From: Sciurus carolinensis
Lineage: Eukaryota > Chordata > Mammalia > Rodentia > Sciuridae
DNA length: 64,000 nt
Assembly: GCF_902686445.1 (NCBI RefSeq)
Contig: NW_025920105.1
Location: 1,129,120-1,193,119, forward strand
Direction: 5' to 3'
Below the pieces are notes generated by a model, which made no database searches, was not told the origin of the DNA, and was given only the letters and a program-made list of their open reading frames with translations. The position numbers and the translations under genes were made by a program. Of the stretch, positions 12,558-22,740 are shown one piece after another (within the stretch, counting starts at the first letter, position 1; each line of letters starts with the position of its first letter).

Positions 12558-13180
12558 TTGTAGAATTTTTTATTAGAGAACTTTAATTATACATAGTATT
12601 TGTGCTCCTTTAGACAAAATTATACATACAAAGAATTTGATTTCAATCACCATTCTCCATTCTCCCCTTTTTCTCCCTCCCCATTTTCTCCATCCTTTAC
12701 TCTACTGATTTCACTTTTACCCCTTTATTTAAATATTGGTTCTTTCTATGAAGAAATAAATGTGAAGTTCCCTTTGGTGACATAAGTGTTTGTGTCACTT
12801 ATATAACATGATTCTGTTAGATTCATCCTTAATTCCTTCTCTTTCCTATCCTTTCCTCCCTCTCATTCTCCTATATCTCCTTCACTGATCTTTCCTGTAT
12901 TTTTGTAATATCCAATTCCCTCTTCCTGTCTCCTTTCCCTTATTTTGCTTTAGCTTCCACATATGAGAGAAAACATTCAGCATTTGATTTTCCGTGTCTG
13001 GCTTATTTCACTTAGATGATTTTCTCCATTTCCATACAACTACCAGCAAATGCCCATTATGTGTATTTACCACATTTTCTTCATTCATTCATTTATAGAC
13101 AGGCATCTGGGTTGATTCAATTATTTGGCTATTGCAATTTCTGCTGTCTAAACATTGTAATGCAGAATAAATTTACACTG
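12558..13180 (-). mobile_element. Old L1 3' fragment
   Basis: On the minus strand it reads the ORF2 C-terminal end. The + strand words GGCTTATTTCACTTAGATGATTTTCTCC and CATCTGGGTTGATTCAATTATTTGGCTATTG are the reverse of the ORF2 end seen in copies 3 and 5 (15440-15625). A diverged pyrimidine-rich 3' UTR and a T-rich end near 12560 follow. It belongs to an older L1 family than copies 1-6. Confidence 0.75.
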
Positions 13181-13234
13181 TTTGAAGAATGCCCCAACAC
13201 AATTTGCACTGTTTTCTCAAATGACTGGGCATTT

Positions 13235-13403
13235 GGGGCAGTGGCTTCCAGGTATGCAATAACTTTACTTAGAAAGATTAAATTAAAATGTTTAGGCACA
13301 CCCCAAGTCAACTCTATAACAGCTCCAGGATTCAGGGCCTCAGTATTTGTTAAACTCTCCCCCTGCTGTTTCCAACATGCACACAGGGTAAAAGTCACTG
13401 TTC
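13235..13403 (+). mobile_element. MER5-like non-autonomous hAT DNA transposon
   Basis: The segment from CAGTGGCTTCCAGG to GGGTAAAAGTCACTGTTCTGCAATG fits the layout of the MER5/MER20 group of Charlie-type hAT elements. It has a GTGG start, a middle with CAGGGCCTCAGTATTTGTTAA and a final AAGTCACTG. These are extinct cut-and-paste elements of early mammals. The subfamily is not certain. Confidence 0.5.
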
Positions 13404-13404
13404 T

Positions 13405-13603
13405 GCAATGGACATTCTAAGTGTGGTCTCATCAAGCACTAGCATTGCCTGGAACTGTGTTAGAAATGCCTACTATTAGGCAGTGTCTGTGACAAACTAT
13501 GGCAAAATTTGTAGTGGGAATAGCAATCTGTGTGTACAAACTTTCCCGGAAATTCAGGGGTGGGCTGAAGAATTCTCATAGAGGCACTAAGTTTTGAGAA
13601 TGA
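13405..13603 (+). mobile_element. MER5A-like hAT DNA transposon
   Basis: Matches the MER5A pattern closely. It reads AAGTGTGGTCTCATCAAGCA near the start, then GGAACTGTGTTAGAAATGC, GCAATCTGTGTGTACAAAC and a final AAGTTTTGAGAATG, which is the inverse of the start. It sits directly after another MER5-like element in the same orientation. Confidence 0.75.
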
Positions 13604-13879
13604 AAATAGTCAAATAAGACATCTTATCAGTCTGCTCCTTGTACCCTGGAGAGATGAGGGAGTGTTGAATAGCTTCCCACTAAATTCTCTTCAGAATCTG
13701 ACCTACAACTTGGGTGTGCCTGTCTATCACCAGTCCTCTGGTTTCTATTGTCCTGTCCACTCTTGGACAGTTCCATGGTAGATGGCCCACAAGGATAACC
13801 ACAACCATTGCTCCTTTCCTGTATGTGCAGGTCACCCTTTACATAAAAGGTGAATGTTAATTTTCTTGTTAGTTTTCTA
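13604..13879. other. Unassigned sequence
   Basis: I see no gene or repeat. A 91-codon frame on the minus strand has no recognisable domain. Confidence 0.4.
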
Positions 13880-14275
13880 GAGGCATTGTTACAAAGTACC
13901 ATAACCAGATGCCTTAAAACAGAAATTTATTGTCTCAGAGTCTTAAAGTCTAGAAGTCTGAGGTTAAGGCAAGAAAAATGTTAGGTTTCCTCTGAAGGTG
14001 CAATTCAAGGATTATTTTCTAAAACCGGTAGATGGGGAGAATAGCTTTGCCCTTTACAAAGAATTATCCCTGTGCCCATGAATATGTCTAGTTTCTCCTT
14101 TTCCTGAGACACCACTCACATTGGGTTAGGGGCCCATGCCACTTCAGTAGGACCTCATCTCAACTAACAGCATCTTCATTGACCTTATTTCCAATGAATG
14201 GTACATTCTGAGATATTAGGCAGTAGGACTTCAAATATGATTTATGGGGTAGCCAAATTAAAAACATGATAACTC
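13880..14275 (-). mobile_element. MLT1-like MaLR LTR, minus strand
   Basis: On the minus strand it reads a MaLR LTR ending. An AATAAATTTCTGTTTTAAG stretch (complement of 13915-13935) precedes GGTTATGGTACTTTGTAAC. The other side has the 'tattaggcagtaggacttcaaatatga' block typical of MLT1 5' ends. MaLR LTRs are ancient ERVL-related elements. Confidence 0.6.
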
Positions 14276-14289
14276 TCATAAATCTAGGT

Positions 14290-14603
14290 CCTAAGACTTG
14301 GTCTAACAAGTCCTCACAGCTAGTTTTCACTCTCTGGAAGCTGTCATATAAAGTGTAGCTACACTGCTGGACACTTTCTGAGTCCTGGAGGATGAGAAAG
14401 AGGGAGACCCACTACATTCCCAGCCATTCTAGCTGAGACCTCAGATGTGGGTGCAACCATATTGGATTGCTCCACCCAGCTCTGCAAAGAAATGGCCAGC
14501 CACCACCACACCATGCCCAAATGACAGAATATGAGCAACAACAACAAATGACTCTTTTAAGCCACTAAGTTTTGGGAAAATTTGTTACATAGAAAGAAAT
14601 GAT
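14290..14603 (+). mobile_element. MLT1-like MaLR LTR, plus strand
   Basis: The end TTTTAAGCCACTAAGTTTTGGG...TTTGTTACATAG is the usual MLT1 3' terminus. Upstream are CTGTCATATAAAG and a GAGACC-rich body. It lies head to head with the minus-strand MLT1-like LTR just to its left, so the two could derive from one rearranged element or two insertions. Confidence 0.55.
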
Positions 14604-14629
14604 TGCAACAGGTGTTATGGGATATGGTT

Positions 14630-15050
14630 ATTGACACGTAGTGAGACCACCAGAGACTAAAGTAGGAAAAAAGTTTATTTTGGGGAGAAAGAAAAAAAGA
14701 AAAAAAGGCTGATATGTCAGGACCACCACTCCAAGTGGGGCAGTAGTAGTGAGTGACTTCAGCAAGCTGGGTTTTAAAGTGAAAACCATAAAAATATTCT
14801 GGCAGGCTTACAATACCAGCTTTTTTTTTTCATTTTTTCCCCCAAATAATGCAAGCATCCAGTTCCAACTTATCTATTTCAGGCTGCACCTGGTGGGTTA
14901 GCAGGGTGGACTATGCAGGGGGAACCAGACTACCCATACCTGAAACAAGCAGCTTCTGGGCCCTCCAAAGGGATGGGTTATTTCACAGAAATTATCACAA
15001 TGTCCTTAACTCATGGCCACATTATTTTATCTCAGGTACTGTTCTTGTAT
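14630..15050 (-). mobile_element. Possible LTR, minus strand
   Basis: The + strand word AGTTTATTTTGGGG (14669-14682) reads on the minus strand as CCCCAAAATAAACT, with a poly(A) signal. A CCACCAGAGACTAAAG stretch beside it is typical of LTR U5 regions, and TTTAAAACC lies at a TATA-like distance. Termini and a target duplication were not found, so this is tentative. Confidence 0.3.
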
Positions 15051-15129
15051 TTACCACAGTCATCAAAATTCAATGATTTTCTTTGCACATATTTTGGTTT
15101 GGTCAATTTTAACTAGATATATTTGTTTT

Positions 15130-15405
15130 ATTTATTTATTTAATTTTTTATTGCAAACAAATGGGATACATGTTGTTTCTCTGTTTGTACATGGCGTAAA
15201 GGCATACCATTTGTGTAATCATAAATTTACAAAGGGTAATGTTGTTTGATTCATTCTGTTATTTTTCCCCTTCCCCCAACCCCTCACACCCCTCTTTTCC
15301 CTCTATACAGTCCTTCCTTCCTCGATTCTTGCCCCCCTCCCTAACCCTAACTCTAACCCTAACACTAACCACTCCCACCCCCCATTATGTGTCCTCATCC
15401 ACTTA
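15130..15405 (-). repeat. L1 copy 3 3' UTR with CCCTAA-like repeats
   Basis: On the + strand, CCCTAACCCTAACTCTAACCCTAACACTAAC at 15342-15371 is the complement of a TTAGGG-type array. It is flanked by a pyrimidine-rich tract (the complement of the G-rich 3' UTR). The L1 terminal block with CAAATGGGATACATGTTG follows. Confidence 0.8.
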
Positions 15406-15409
15406 TTAG

Positions 15410-18041
15410 CGATATCATTCATCTTTTGGTTTAGTGAGATTGGCTTATCTCACTTAGCATAATATTCTCCAATTTCATCCATTTGCCTGCAAATGACTAA
15501 TTTTATCATTCTTTATGGTTGAGTAATATTCCATTGTGTATATATATATACACACACACACCACAGTTTCTTTCTCCATTCCTCAATTGAAGGACATATA
15601 GGTTGGTTTCACAATCTGGCTGTTGTGAACTGAGCAGCTATGAACATTGATGTGGCTGTATCTCTGTAATATGCTGATTTTAAGTTCTTTGGGTATAGCC
15701 CAAGGAGTGGGATAGCTGGGTCAAATGGTGGTTCCATTCCAAGTTTTCTAAGGAGTCTCCATACTGCTTTCCAGAGTGGCTGCACTAATTTGAAGCCCCA
15801 CCAGCAATGTATGAGTGTACCTTTCTCCCCACATCCTCGCCAACACCTGTTGTTGCTTGTATTCTTGATCATCGCCATTCTAATTGGGCTGAGATGGAAT
15901 TTTAGGGTGGTTTTGATTTGCATTTCTCTTATTACTAGAGATGTTGAACATTTTTCCATATGTTTGTTGATTGCTTGTAGATTTTCTTCTGTGAAGTGTC
16001 TATTCATTTCCTTAGCCCATTTGTCAATTGGATTATTTGCATTCTTGGTGTAGAGTTTTTTGAGTTCTTTATAGATTCTGGAGATTAGTGCTCTATCTGA
16101 AGTATGATTGGCAAAGATTTTCTCCCACTCTGTAGGCTCTTTCTTTGCATTGCTGATAGTTTCCTTTGCTGAGAGAAAGCTTTTTAGTTTGAATCTATCC
16201 CAGTTATTCATTCTTGCTTTTATTTCTTGTGCTATGGGATTCCTGTTGAGGAAGTTTGATCCTAAGCCGACATGTTGAAGCCCTGGACTTACTTTTTCTT
16301 CTATAAGATGTTAGGTCTCTGGTCTGATTCCAAGGTCCTTAATCCATTTTGAGTTTAGTTTTGTGCATGGTGAGAGATATGGGTTTAGTTTCATTCTGTG
16401 GAATATGGATTTCCAATTCTCCCAGCACCATTTGTTGAAGAGGCTATCATTTCTCCTTTGCATATTTTTGGCCCCTTTGTCTAGCATGAGAAAATTGTAT
16501 TTATTTGTGTTTGTGTCCATGTCCTCATTTCTGTACCTTTGATCCACCTTTCTATTTTGGTACCAATAACATGCCGTTTTTGTTACTATTGCTTTGTAGT
16601 AGAGTTGAAGATCTGGTATTGTGATACCCACTGCTTCACTCTTTCTGCCAAGGATTGCTTTAGGTATTCTGGGTTTTTTATTCTTCCAGATGAATTTCAT
16701 AATTTCTTGCTCTATTTCTGTAAGGTACATCATTGGGATTTTAATTGGAATTGCATTGTATCTGTATAGCACTTTTGGTAGTATGGCCATTTTGACAATA
16801 TTAATTCTGCCTATCCAATAACTGGGAGATCTTTCCATTTTCTAAGCTTTTCTTTAATTTCTTTCTTTAGTGTTCTGTAGTTCTCATTGTAGAGGTCTTT
16901 CACCTCTTTTGTGAGATTGATTCCCAAGTATTTTATTTTTTTCGATGCTATTGTGAATGGGGTAGTTTTCCTATTTTCTCTTTCTGAAGATTCATCACTT
17001 ATGTATAAAAATGCATTGGATTTTTGTGCATTGATCTTATATCCTGCTACTTTACTGAATTTACTTATGAGTTTTAAAAGTTTTCTGGTGGAATTTCCTG
17101 GTTCCTCTAAGTATATAATCATATCATCAGCAAATAGGGATAGTTTGAATTCTTCTTTTCCTATTCATATCCCTTTAATTTCTTTGGTCTGTCTAATTGC
17201 TCTGGCTAGAGTTTCAAGGACAATATTGAAGAGAAGTGGTGAAAGAGGGCATCCCTGTCTTGTTCCAGTTTTTAGGGGGAATGCTTTCAGTTTTTCACCA
17301 TTTAGAATGATATTAGCCATGGGCTTAGCGTAGATGGCCTTTACAATGTTAAGGAATGTTCCCACTATCCCTATTTTTTCTAGTGTTTTGAGCATGAAGG
17401 GATGCTGTATTTTATCAAATGCTTTTTCTGCATCTATTGAAATAATCATGTGATTCTTGACTTTAAGTCTATTGATATGGTGAATTACATTTATTGATTT
17501 CCTGACATTGAACCAACCTTGCATCCCTGGGATGAAACCCACTTGATCATGGTGCACTATCGTTTAAATATTTTTTTGTATGCAATTTGCTAAAATTTTG
17601 TTTAGAATTTTTGCATCGATGTTCATTAAGGATATTGGTCTGAAATTTTCTTTCCTCAATGTGTCTCTGTCTGGTTTAGGTATCAGGGTAATATTGGCTT
17701 CCTAGAATGAGTTTGGGAGGGTTCCCTCCTCTTCTATTTTATGGAATACTTTGAGAAGTATTGGAATGAGCTCTTCTTTAAAGGTTTTATAGAACTCAGC
17801 TGAGAACCCATCTGGTTCTGGACTTTTCTTTGTTGGTAGGCTTTTGATGACCTCTTCTATTTCATTACTTGAAATTGGTCTCTTTAAATTGTGTATGTCC
17901 TCCTCATTCAGTTTAGGAAATTCATATGTCTCTAGAAACCTGTTGATGTCTTTGAAATTTTCTATTTTTTTTTGAGTATAGATTTTCAAAATAGCTTCCA
18001 ATTATGTTTTGTATTTCAGTCGTGTCTGTTGTGATATTTCC
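15410..18041 (-). pseudogene. L1 ORF2 (RT to C-terminus) of copy 3
   Basis: Reading down the minus strand, the blocks are 18001-17702 ([47 protein letters not shown]), 17557-17165, 17122-16811, 16838-16311 and 16211-15609. The RT box is intact as FADDMIIY, and the knuckle CWRGCG...LIHCWW is intact. Between 17557 and 16811 the frame is unbroken except for one TGA at 17165-17167. Copies 4 and 6 have CGA there, so this is a single CpG-type change. Two or three further indels end the other blocks. Confidence 0.88.
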
Positions 18042-18066
18042 TTTTAACTAGATATATTTGTTTTAT

Positions 18067-18616
18067 ATCAGCGTGCTTCTGCACTTTTCTTTTTTTAAAG
18101 GGCTCTCTACTTTTTCACACAGGTCTGGGCCTTCATAATTAAGGTTTAATTGCTGTCACTGGAAGCCTTTCACCAGAGTCCAAGGCCTGTCTACCACTCA
18201 GATAAAATATGTGGGTCCCACTGAAGGAAGATTAATGGAAATGAGAACAGTACTGCTGCTTGAGAAGTGTGGCCTCTGGTGCAAGGGGGCACAGAAGGGA
18301 ACCATGTGCATTTGGGCTTGAAGTCAGTGCTTAGGCATGCAGAGCCAATCATGAGCACTTCAGGACACTGGACCCTTTTGGATAAGAGGGGGAAAGGTAT
18401 AGTAACCAACATTGAGAGTAGATGTCTTCAAAAGAATTTGAGCTAAATAAAGAGCTTCAGAGAAGAACAAAGTGATCACTTAGAAAAGGAGCAGAGGAAA
18501 GTTAAAGCAGAGAGGTGATGAGAGAAGGTGTGTGAACACAAAACTCTCCCTTTCCTCCTTTGTGGTGGGTTATGGTCATGATCAAGTAGTCCTTATTAAT
18601 GCTACTGAGTGCTTAT
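18067..18616. other. Unassigned sequence
   Basis: I see no gene or named repeat between the copy 3 target duplication and the MST-type LTR. A 73-codon minus-strand frame has no domain. Confidence 0.35.
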
Positions 18617-19020
18617 TGTAGTCTGATTTGGATCTAGAATGTGGCTCAATGTCTTATGTGTTTAGGGGAGTCTTTAGAAGTGATCAGATCATGACAGCTC
18701 TGATCCAGTATAGAGTGGTGGCTGAATGAACTATAGAGGTGAGACCTAATCAAGAAAGCAGGTCACTGGAGGCATACCCCACAAAAGTTGATCTTCTCTA
18801 GGACCCCTTTCTTTCTCTGCTTTCTGATGCCATGAGCTGAGCAGTTCTCCTCTGCCACAACCTTTTACCAAGGTGTTCTGTCTCATCTCAGATCCAGAAC
18901 AACAGAGTAAGTTCACCATGGACCAATACCTTTGAACTTGCAAGTCAAAGTAAACTTTTCCTTCTCTAAGTTGTTATTGTCAGGTATTTTAGTTGCAGTG
19001 ACAAATAGCAGACTAATGTA
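18617..19020 (+). mobile_element. MST/ORR1-type MaLR LTR
   Basis: The order of blocks matches MST/ORR1 LTRs. It starts near TGATTTGGATCTAGAATGTGGC, then CTTTAGAAGTGATCAGATCATGA and a pyrimidine stretch CCCTTTCTTTCTCTGCTTTC. GATGCCATGAGCTGAGCAG and CACCATGGACCAATACCTTTGAACTTGC follow. It ends AAGTTGTTATTGTCAGGTATTTTAGTTGCAGTGACAAATAGCAGACTAATG. An ancient ERVL-MaLR solo LTR. Confidence 0.75.
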
Positions 19021-19093
19021 CCAGTGATGCTCTAATCACTGTATTGTTACTTCTCATGACAATATCAAGGTAGGTCCTGTTGTCCTGATCTCA

Positions 19094-19096
<3 letters not shown>
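19021..19096 (+). mobile_element. MIR SINE core fragment
   Basis: GCTCTAATCACTG...CTTCTCATGACAATATCAAGGTAGGTCCTGTTGTCC...CTCATTTT fits the MIR core, where lowered consensus reads CTCACAACAACCCTATGAGGTAGGTAC. It is short and diverged. Confidence 0.45.
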
Positions 19097-19141
<45 letters not shown>

Positions 19142-19163
19142 ATCTATCTATCTATCTATCTTT
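19097..19163 (+). repeat. (TC)n/(TATC)n microsatellite
   Basis: A TC run to about 19140 turns into four to five TATC units. Simple sequence, probably length-variable. Confidence 0.95.
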
Positions 19164-19220
19164 ATTCATTCATTATTGTTATACATAATAGTTGGGTTTA
19201 TGTTGATAAAATCATATATA

Positions 19221-19840
19221 TTTTTTTTTCCTGTCTCTAAATTTATTTATGCAACAGCACAGAAGGACACCAGTACCCAAAGATAGGGACTCAGAGGTCA
19301 CACCAGTCCTTCTGTCCTCATATCCACAGAGGTTTTTATTATGGAGCCTTCACAGAGACCTGGCCACCCTTGGGGGCCTGGGCACCCTTGGCAGGAGTCG
19401 GAGTCAATGCTGATACTGGAGCTGGAGTTGTAGCCTTGGTCTTGACTTGGGCTTTGGCTTTTGGTTGGGACAACCTGTGTTCCCTGGCCATGTGGGCATG
19501 AGCATGCTTCCCATGCTTGGAATGGGCAAGCAAGGCAAGGCAATCATGTTTGCAGCTGGCACTCTTTGGCATCTTGTGCTTGATCTCCTTAGGCCTTACC
19601 AGGGCCTTGACTGCCTCAGCACGTGCACACATGGCCTTGGCATTGTTTGCCTGCATCTTTTTAAGGCCCTTCTTTTTGTGCTTCCTGGAAAAATGCATAT
19701 TTCTCAGGAACTTGGGGTCTACCCCCTTATCTGTGATCAGGGTTTCTTGATTCCATTTCTGTGCCATTTTCGCAATTGGTTGTACATGGTGTGATTCTTG
19801 GACTTGGCCATATTTGCACCATAAGCCACTGCTCCCAGAG
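19221..19840 (-). pseudogene. RPL29: Processed pseudogene of ribosomal protein L29
   Basis: On the minus strand an ATG at 19809-19811 begins [24 protein letters not shown], the known N-terminus of the large-subunit protein eL29. A TGA replaces Arg in the KKPRSQ segment, and a deletion of about 11 bases shifts the frame. The rest ([12 protein letters not shown]...[15 protein letters not shown]...) then runs to a stop at 19339-19341. There is no intron. AATAAA signals (19340s and 19238-19245 region) and an A tail (T run at 19221-19229 on +) mark retroposition by L1 machinery. Both the stop and the shift make it non-coding. Confidence 0.93.
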
Positions 19841-20585
19841 TGGTTGAGATCAGAAGAGGAAGCTACTGTGATATATTTATTTATGCACATACCATAATTG
19901 TGTCAAATTCATTTGTTATTTCCTCCCCTCTTCTCTCCCTCCTCTCTCCCTCTCCATATTTTTCTTTTTGTCCATTGATCTTACATACAGGAGTAAGATA
20001 TCTGACCACTATTTCTCTCCTTTATATATTAAAAAATAAGATTCATACCACAGAAAAGATTGACTGATTAATGTTTTTTTTTCTTTTTTAGTGAATATTT
20101 TAGGAAACTTATTGATATTAAAATCTTATTTTAATATTAATATATAAAATACAGTGATTAAAAATATTTCTTAATTATTTCTCATTAATTCAGTGTCTGA
20201 AGAATCCAATACCAAATATTTAATTAGGTATTTCTTTAGTTTGATTAGTCATTGTTCATATGAGAGTAACTTAAATTGCATAGTTATCTTCAATATGTTT
20301 AATCATTGCAAATGTCACCCCCAGTTCTGATGAGCTACCAATATGTAAGTGACCACTTTGTTTCCAGACTATTTTCTTAGATGGAAAGATTTAAAAAATT
20401 TTATAACCAGAACAGTGAAATTGGCAAGGCATGAATTAGGTAAATATTCAATAAAATAATATGATACATGAGACACCCCTCTATAAAAGGAGAGGGAGAA
20501 GCATCCAACACAACTGATGTGCAAGTACAAGTTCTCTGAGAAACAAGGAATCAGACAAACTATTCTCCCTGCAAAATTCACAATC
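19841..20585. other. AT-rich unassigned sequence
   Basis: Very AT-rich from 20030 to 20260, with TTAATATTAATAT-like words. No gene or repeat that I can name. Confidence 0.4.
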
Positions 20586-20840
20586 CCCCCAAAAAGGAAC
20601 CTACAGACATTGAAGAAGATGAAATCCCAGAAAAGAACTATTAAAAAAGTGATTATTAAAATGTTCAATGAACCAAAAGAAGATACAAGAAACAAATTAA
20701 GAGAGCAAATACAGGAAATGAAAGACCATTACAATAAAGTGATATTGAAAAGAAGACATTCAGAACTCCTAGAAATGAAAAACACAAGGAATCAAATTAA
20801 AAACTCACTTGAAATCATCATAGCACTCCACAAATACTAG
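20586..20840 (+). mobile_element. Old L1 ORF1 fragment
   Basis: The translation QIQEMKDHYNKVILKRRHSELLEMKNTRNQIKNSLEII follows the ORF1 coiled-coil end of the other copies (QIREARDHFNKELEILKKK...LEMKETINEVKNSIESI) at about half identity. It is therefore an older L1. The frame is open from 20517, but its upstream part has no L1 match that I can see. Confidence 0.6.
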
Positions 20841-21350
20841 AGTCAGGCTGGGCAGACAATTTGTTCAAAACCAGCTTTGGAAAAATTGTTGTCTCAAATC
20901 ATCATCTTTGTAGAAGTCAAGAGTGAGGAAAGCTTTTATAAAAGAAGAAGACATGATGTGGGAAAAAAGGAGAAAATATACACATGCAGATTTAGTTAGT
21001 CATAAAACCTGTCAGTCTCATCTTCCCTGGCATCTGCCTTCTGCAGTAGGAATACTTTTTGCTCAACATGAGGAAGTTCAGAGTTAAAGTGGTTTGGAGC
21101 TTTAACTTCAAAAGGGACTGTTTCAAATTCTGCAGAAAATCAAGTTATTAGAAAGTTGCCCTTAATTTTGTAGGGAGTGTTTCATGTCTTCAAGTTTTGA
21201 TTCCTCCTCCTCAGCTAATCCTTGCCTGGAAGTTGCCTCTGAAGAGAAGAGGCACAATAGATAAATGCAGTTATACTTTAGAATTTGATGGCTGAAAATT
21301 TTCCCTTTCTGAGGGACACAGTTAAAATACACACAAGTAACAAGACAGTA
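20841..21350. other. Unassigned sequence
   Basis: I could not assign this stretch to a gene or repeat family. Confidence 0.35.
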
Positions 21351-21351
21351 A

Positions 21352-21494
21352 TTTGTATGCATGCCTAATCCCAGAGATTTCTGTCCCAAGCTCCATGCTG
21401 GCCTGGGCAAAACTGTGAAACCCCGACTCTTGAAAGATGATGGATTGTGGATACAGCTCAGTGGAAGAGTGTCCCAGTTTCAATCCCCACAGCA

Positions 21495-21532
<38 letters not shown>

Positions 21533-21535
21533 GTA
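21352..21535 (+). mobile_element. Dimeric B1-ID SINE with (AAT)n tail
   Basis: The left half resembles a B1/7SL unit (ATGCCTAATCCCAGAGATT...GGCCTGGGCAAAACTGTGAAACCCCGACTC). The right half resembles an ID/tRNA-Ala unit, with a GGATACAGCTCAGTGGAAGAGT box A region and GTTTCAATCCCCA box B. An (AAT)n tail follows at 21494-21533. Dimers of this kind are typical of squirrel-related rodents. Confidence 0.75.
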
Positions 21536-21899
21536 ATTGCAGATGCTTTGGGGTACACATGAACAATAACAATGAAATAAAAATATAAATTTCTTGGTGC
21601 CAAAAATACTTTTCAATTTCTTAATAATTTAAATTCATCAAAACAAAACCAAACAAAACAAATCTATTCTACACAGGCTGGAACTAAGCGTACACCATAC
21701 AAAGGTTGGGTATTAATCTGATGTGGGCAAAATTTACACACAATAAAAGGAAGCAGATATTGAAGCTTGTTTAATCACACAGATCCCTAAATACACTCTC
21801 ATTGACATATTGTCAGCAATTACACCCAGACTCAGAATATGGGAGATAGTTCCTTATAAAAGGAGCCATTCAGATATAATAGTCAAATCCAAACAAATG

Positions 21900-22304
21900 T
21901 GTGGGAAACATGAAATAGAAGGAGGCTTCTGTTGCCTGTGTGAGAGGCTCTCAGGGTTCAGCACACTGAGCCTGGATATTGGATGGGCACACCAACCACA
22001 CCTAACCCCATCCTATGGTAATCTAGCCCCCCTTTCATACTCAGCATGTTCCTTTCCTCTTGTTTTTCTGCAAGTGAATTTTTAACCCATTGGTATGATC
22101 CCTGCACATGTTGTGAGCCCATTGGGTCATACAACTATCAGACATTATTTTGCCCAGCAACTGCTTGACAATATAAGCCTGCCTAGATAACAATTAAGTA
22201 GATCAAGCTCTCTGAAACTTATCTCCAGAGGTCTTTCTTTGACTCCATCACCACACCCCCTTCAGTTGCTTGGTGGGTCCCAGTTGGACCTAGAGACCCC
22301 CACA
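21900..22304 (+). mobile_element. Solo LTR, 405 bp, with 6-bp target duplication
   Basis: Begins TGTGGG and ends CCCACA, a perfect 6-base terminal inverted repeat with the canonical TG...CA ends. It is flanked by CAAATG at 21894-21899 and 22305-22310. A TATA-like AATATAAGCC lies near 22171, so I take it as + strand. No internal retroviral genes accompany it, so it is a solo LTR. A 6-bp duplication suggests an ERVK-like class, but the family is not recognised. Confidence 0.7.
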
Positions 22305-22479
22305 CAAATGTAAAAGAGCTCTCCTAACCACAAGTGGTTCAAATGCTTATAATATTTTCAAACATTCATGACATTTTTATCTTCCACTTTTTCACTTAAC
22401 ACAATTGGCTATATTTTGAATGCATTTAATAGCATATCTTGATATATGTTCTTCTGGCAAAAGACTGGTATATTTTCTT

Positions 22480-22740
22480 GAGTGAAGTTAGAGAATATCA
22501 TACTAAGTGAAATAAGTCAAACCCTAAACACCAAAGGCTGAGTATTCTCTGTATGAAGAAGCTAATTCACAATAAGGGGGGGAAGGGAAGAAGAGAGTTA
22601 CTTTATATTAGGTAGAGAGGAGTGAAGGGAGGAAAATAGATATGGGGAAATGAATGATAGTATAGTGTACATGTATGACTGCATGAGTGATATAATCCTG
22701 CAATATGTATAATTAGAAAAATGAAAGATTACTCTCCATT
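22480..22740 (+). mobile_element. Old L1 3' end fragment
   Basis: GAGAATATCATACTAAGTGAAATAAG is the conserved end of L1 ORF2 (compare 11291-11316). A purine-rich 3' UTR and ATGTATAATTAGAAAAATG-type terminal words follow. It is older and of another subfamily than copies 1-6. Confidence 0.7.

Larger units (their letters stand above)
15107..18066 (-). mobile_element. LINE-1 copy 3, 5'-truncated, with target-site duplication
   Basis: A 2.9-kb L1 on the minus strand, truncated in the ORF2 linker just before the RT domain. Identical 25-base flanks lie at 15107-15131 and 18042-18066; both begin TTTTAACTAG and end TTTGTTTTAT. A (TTTA)n/T-rich tail follows the left one. This is textbook target-primed reverse transcription. 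The nick site reads TTTT/AT, close to the L1 endonuclease consensus TTTT/AA. Confidence 0.95.

Noticed and set aside
14630..15050. LTR with GGTTAT target duplication
   Set aside because: GGTTAT occurs at both sides, but the right end would not finish in CA. I kept only a low-confidence LTR call without a duplication.
19447..19794. 115-codon + strand frame
   Set aside because: It lies antisense to the RPL29 pseudogene and reflects that sequence's composition.
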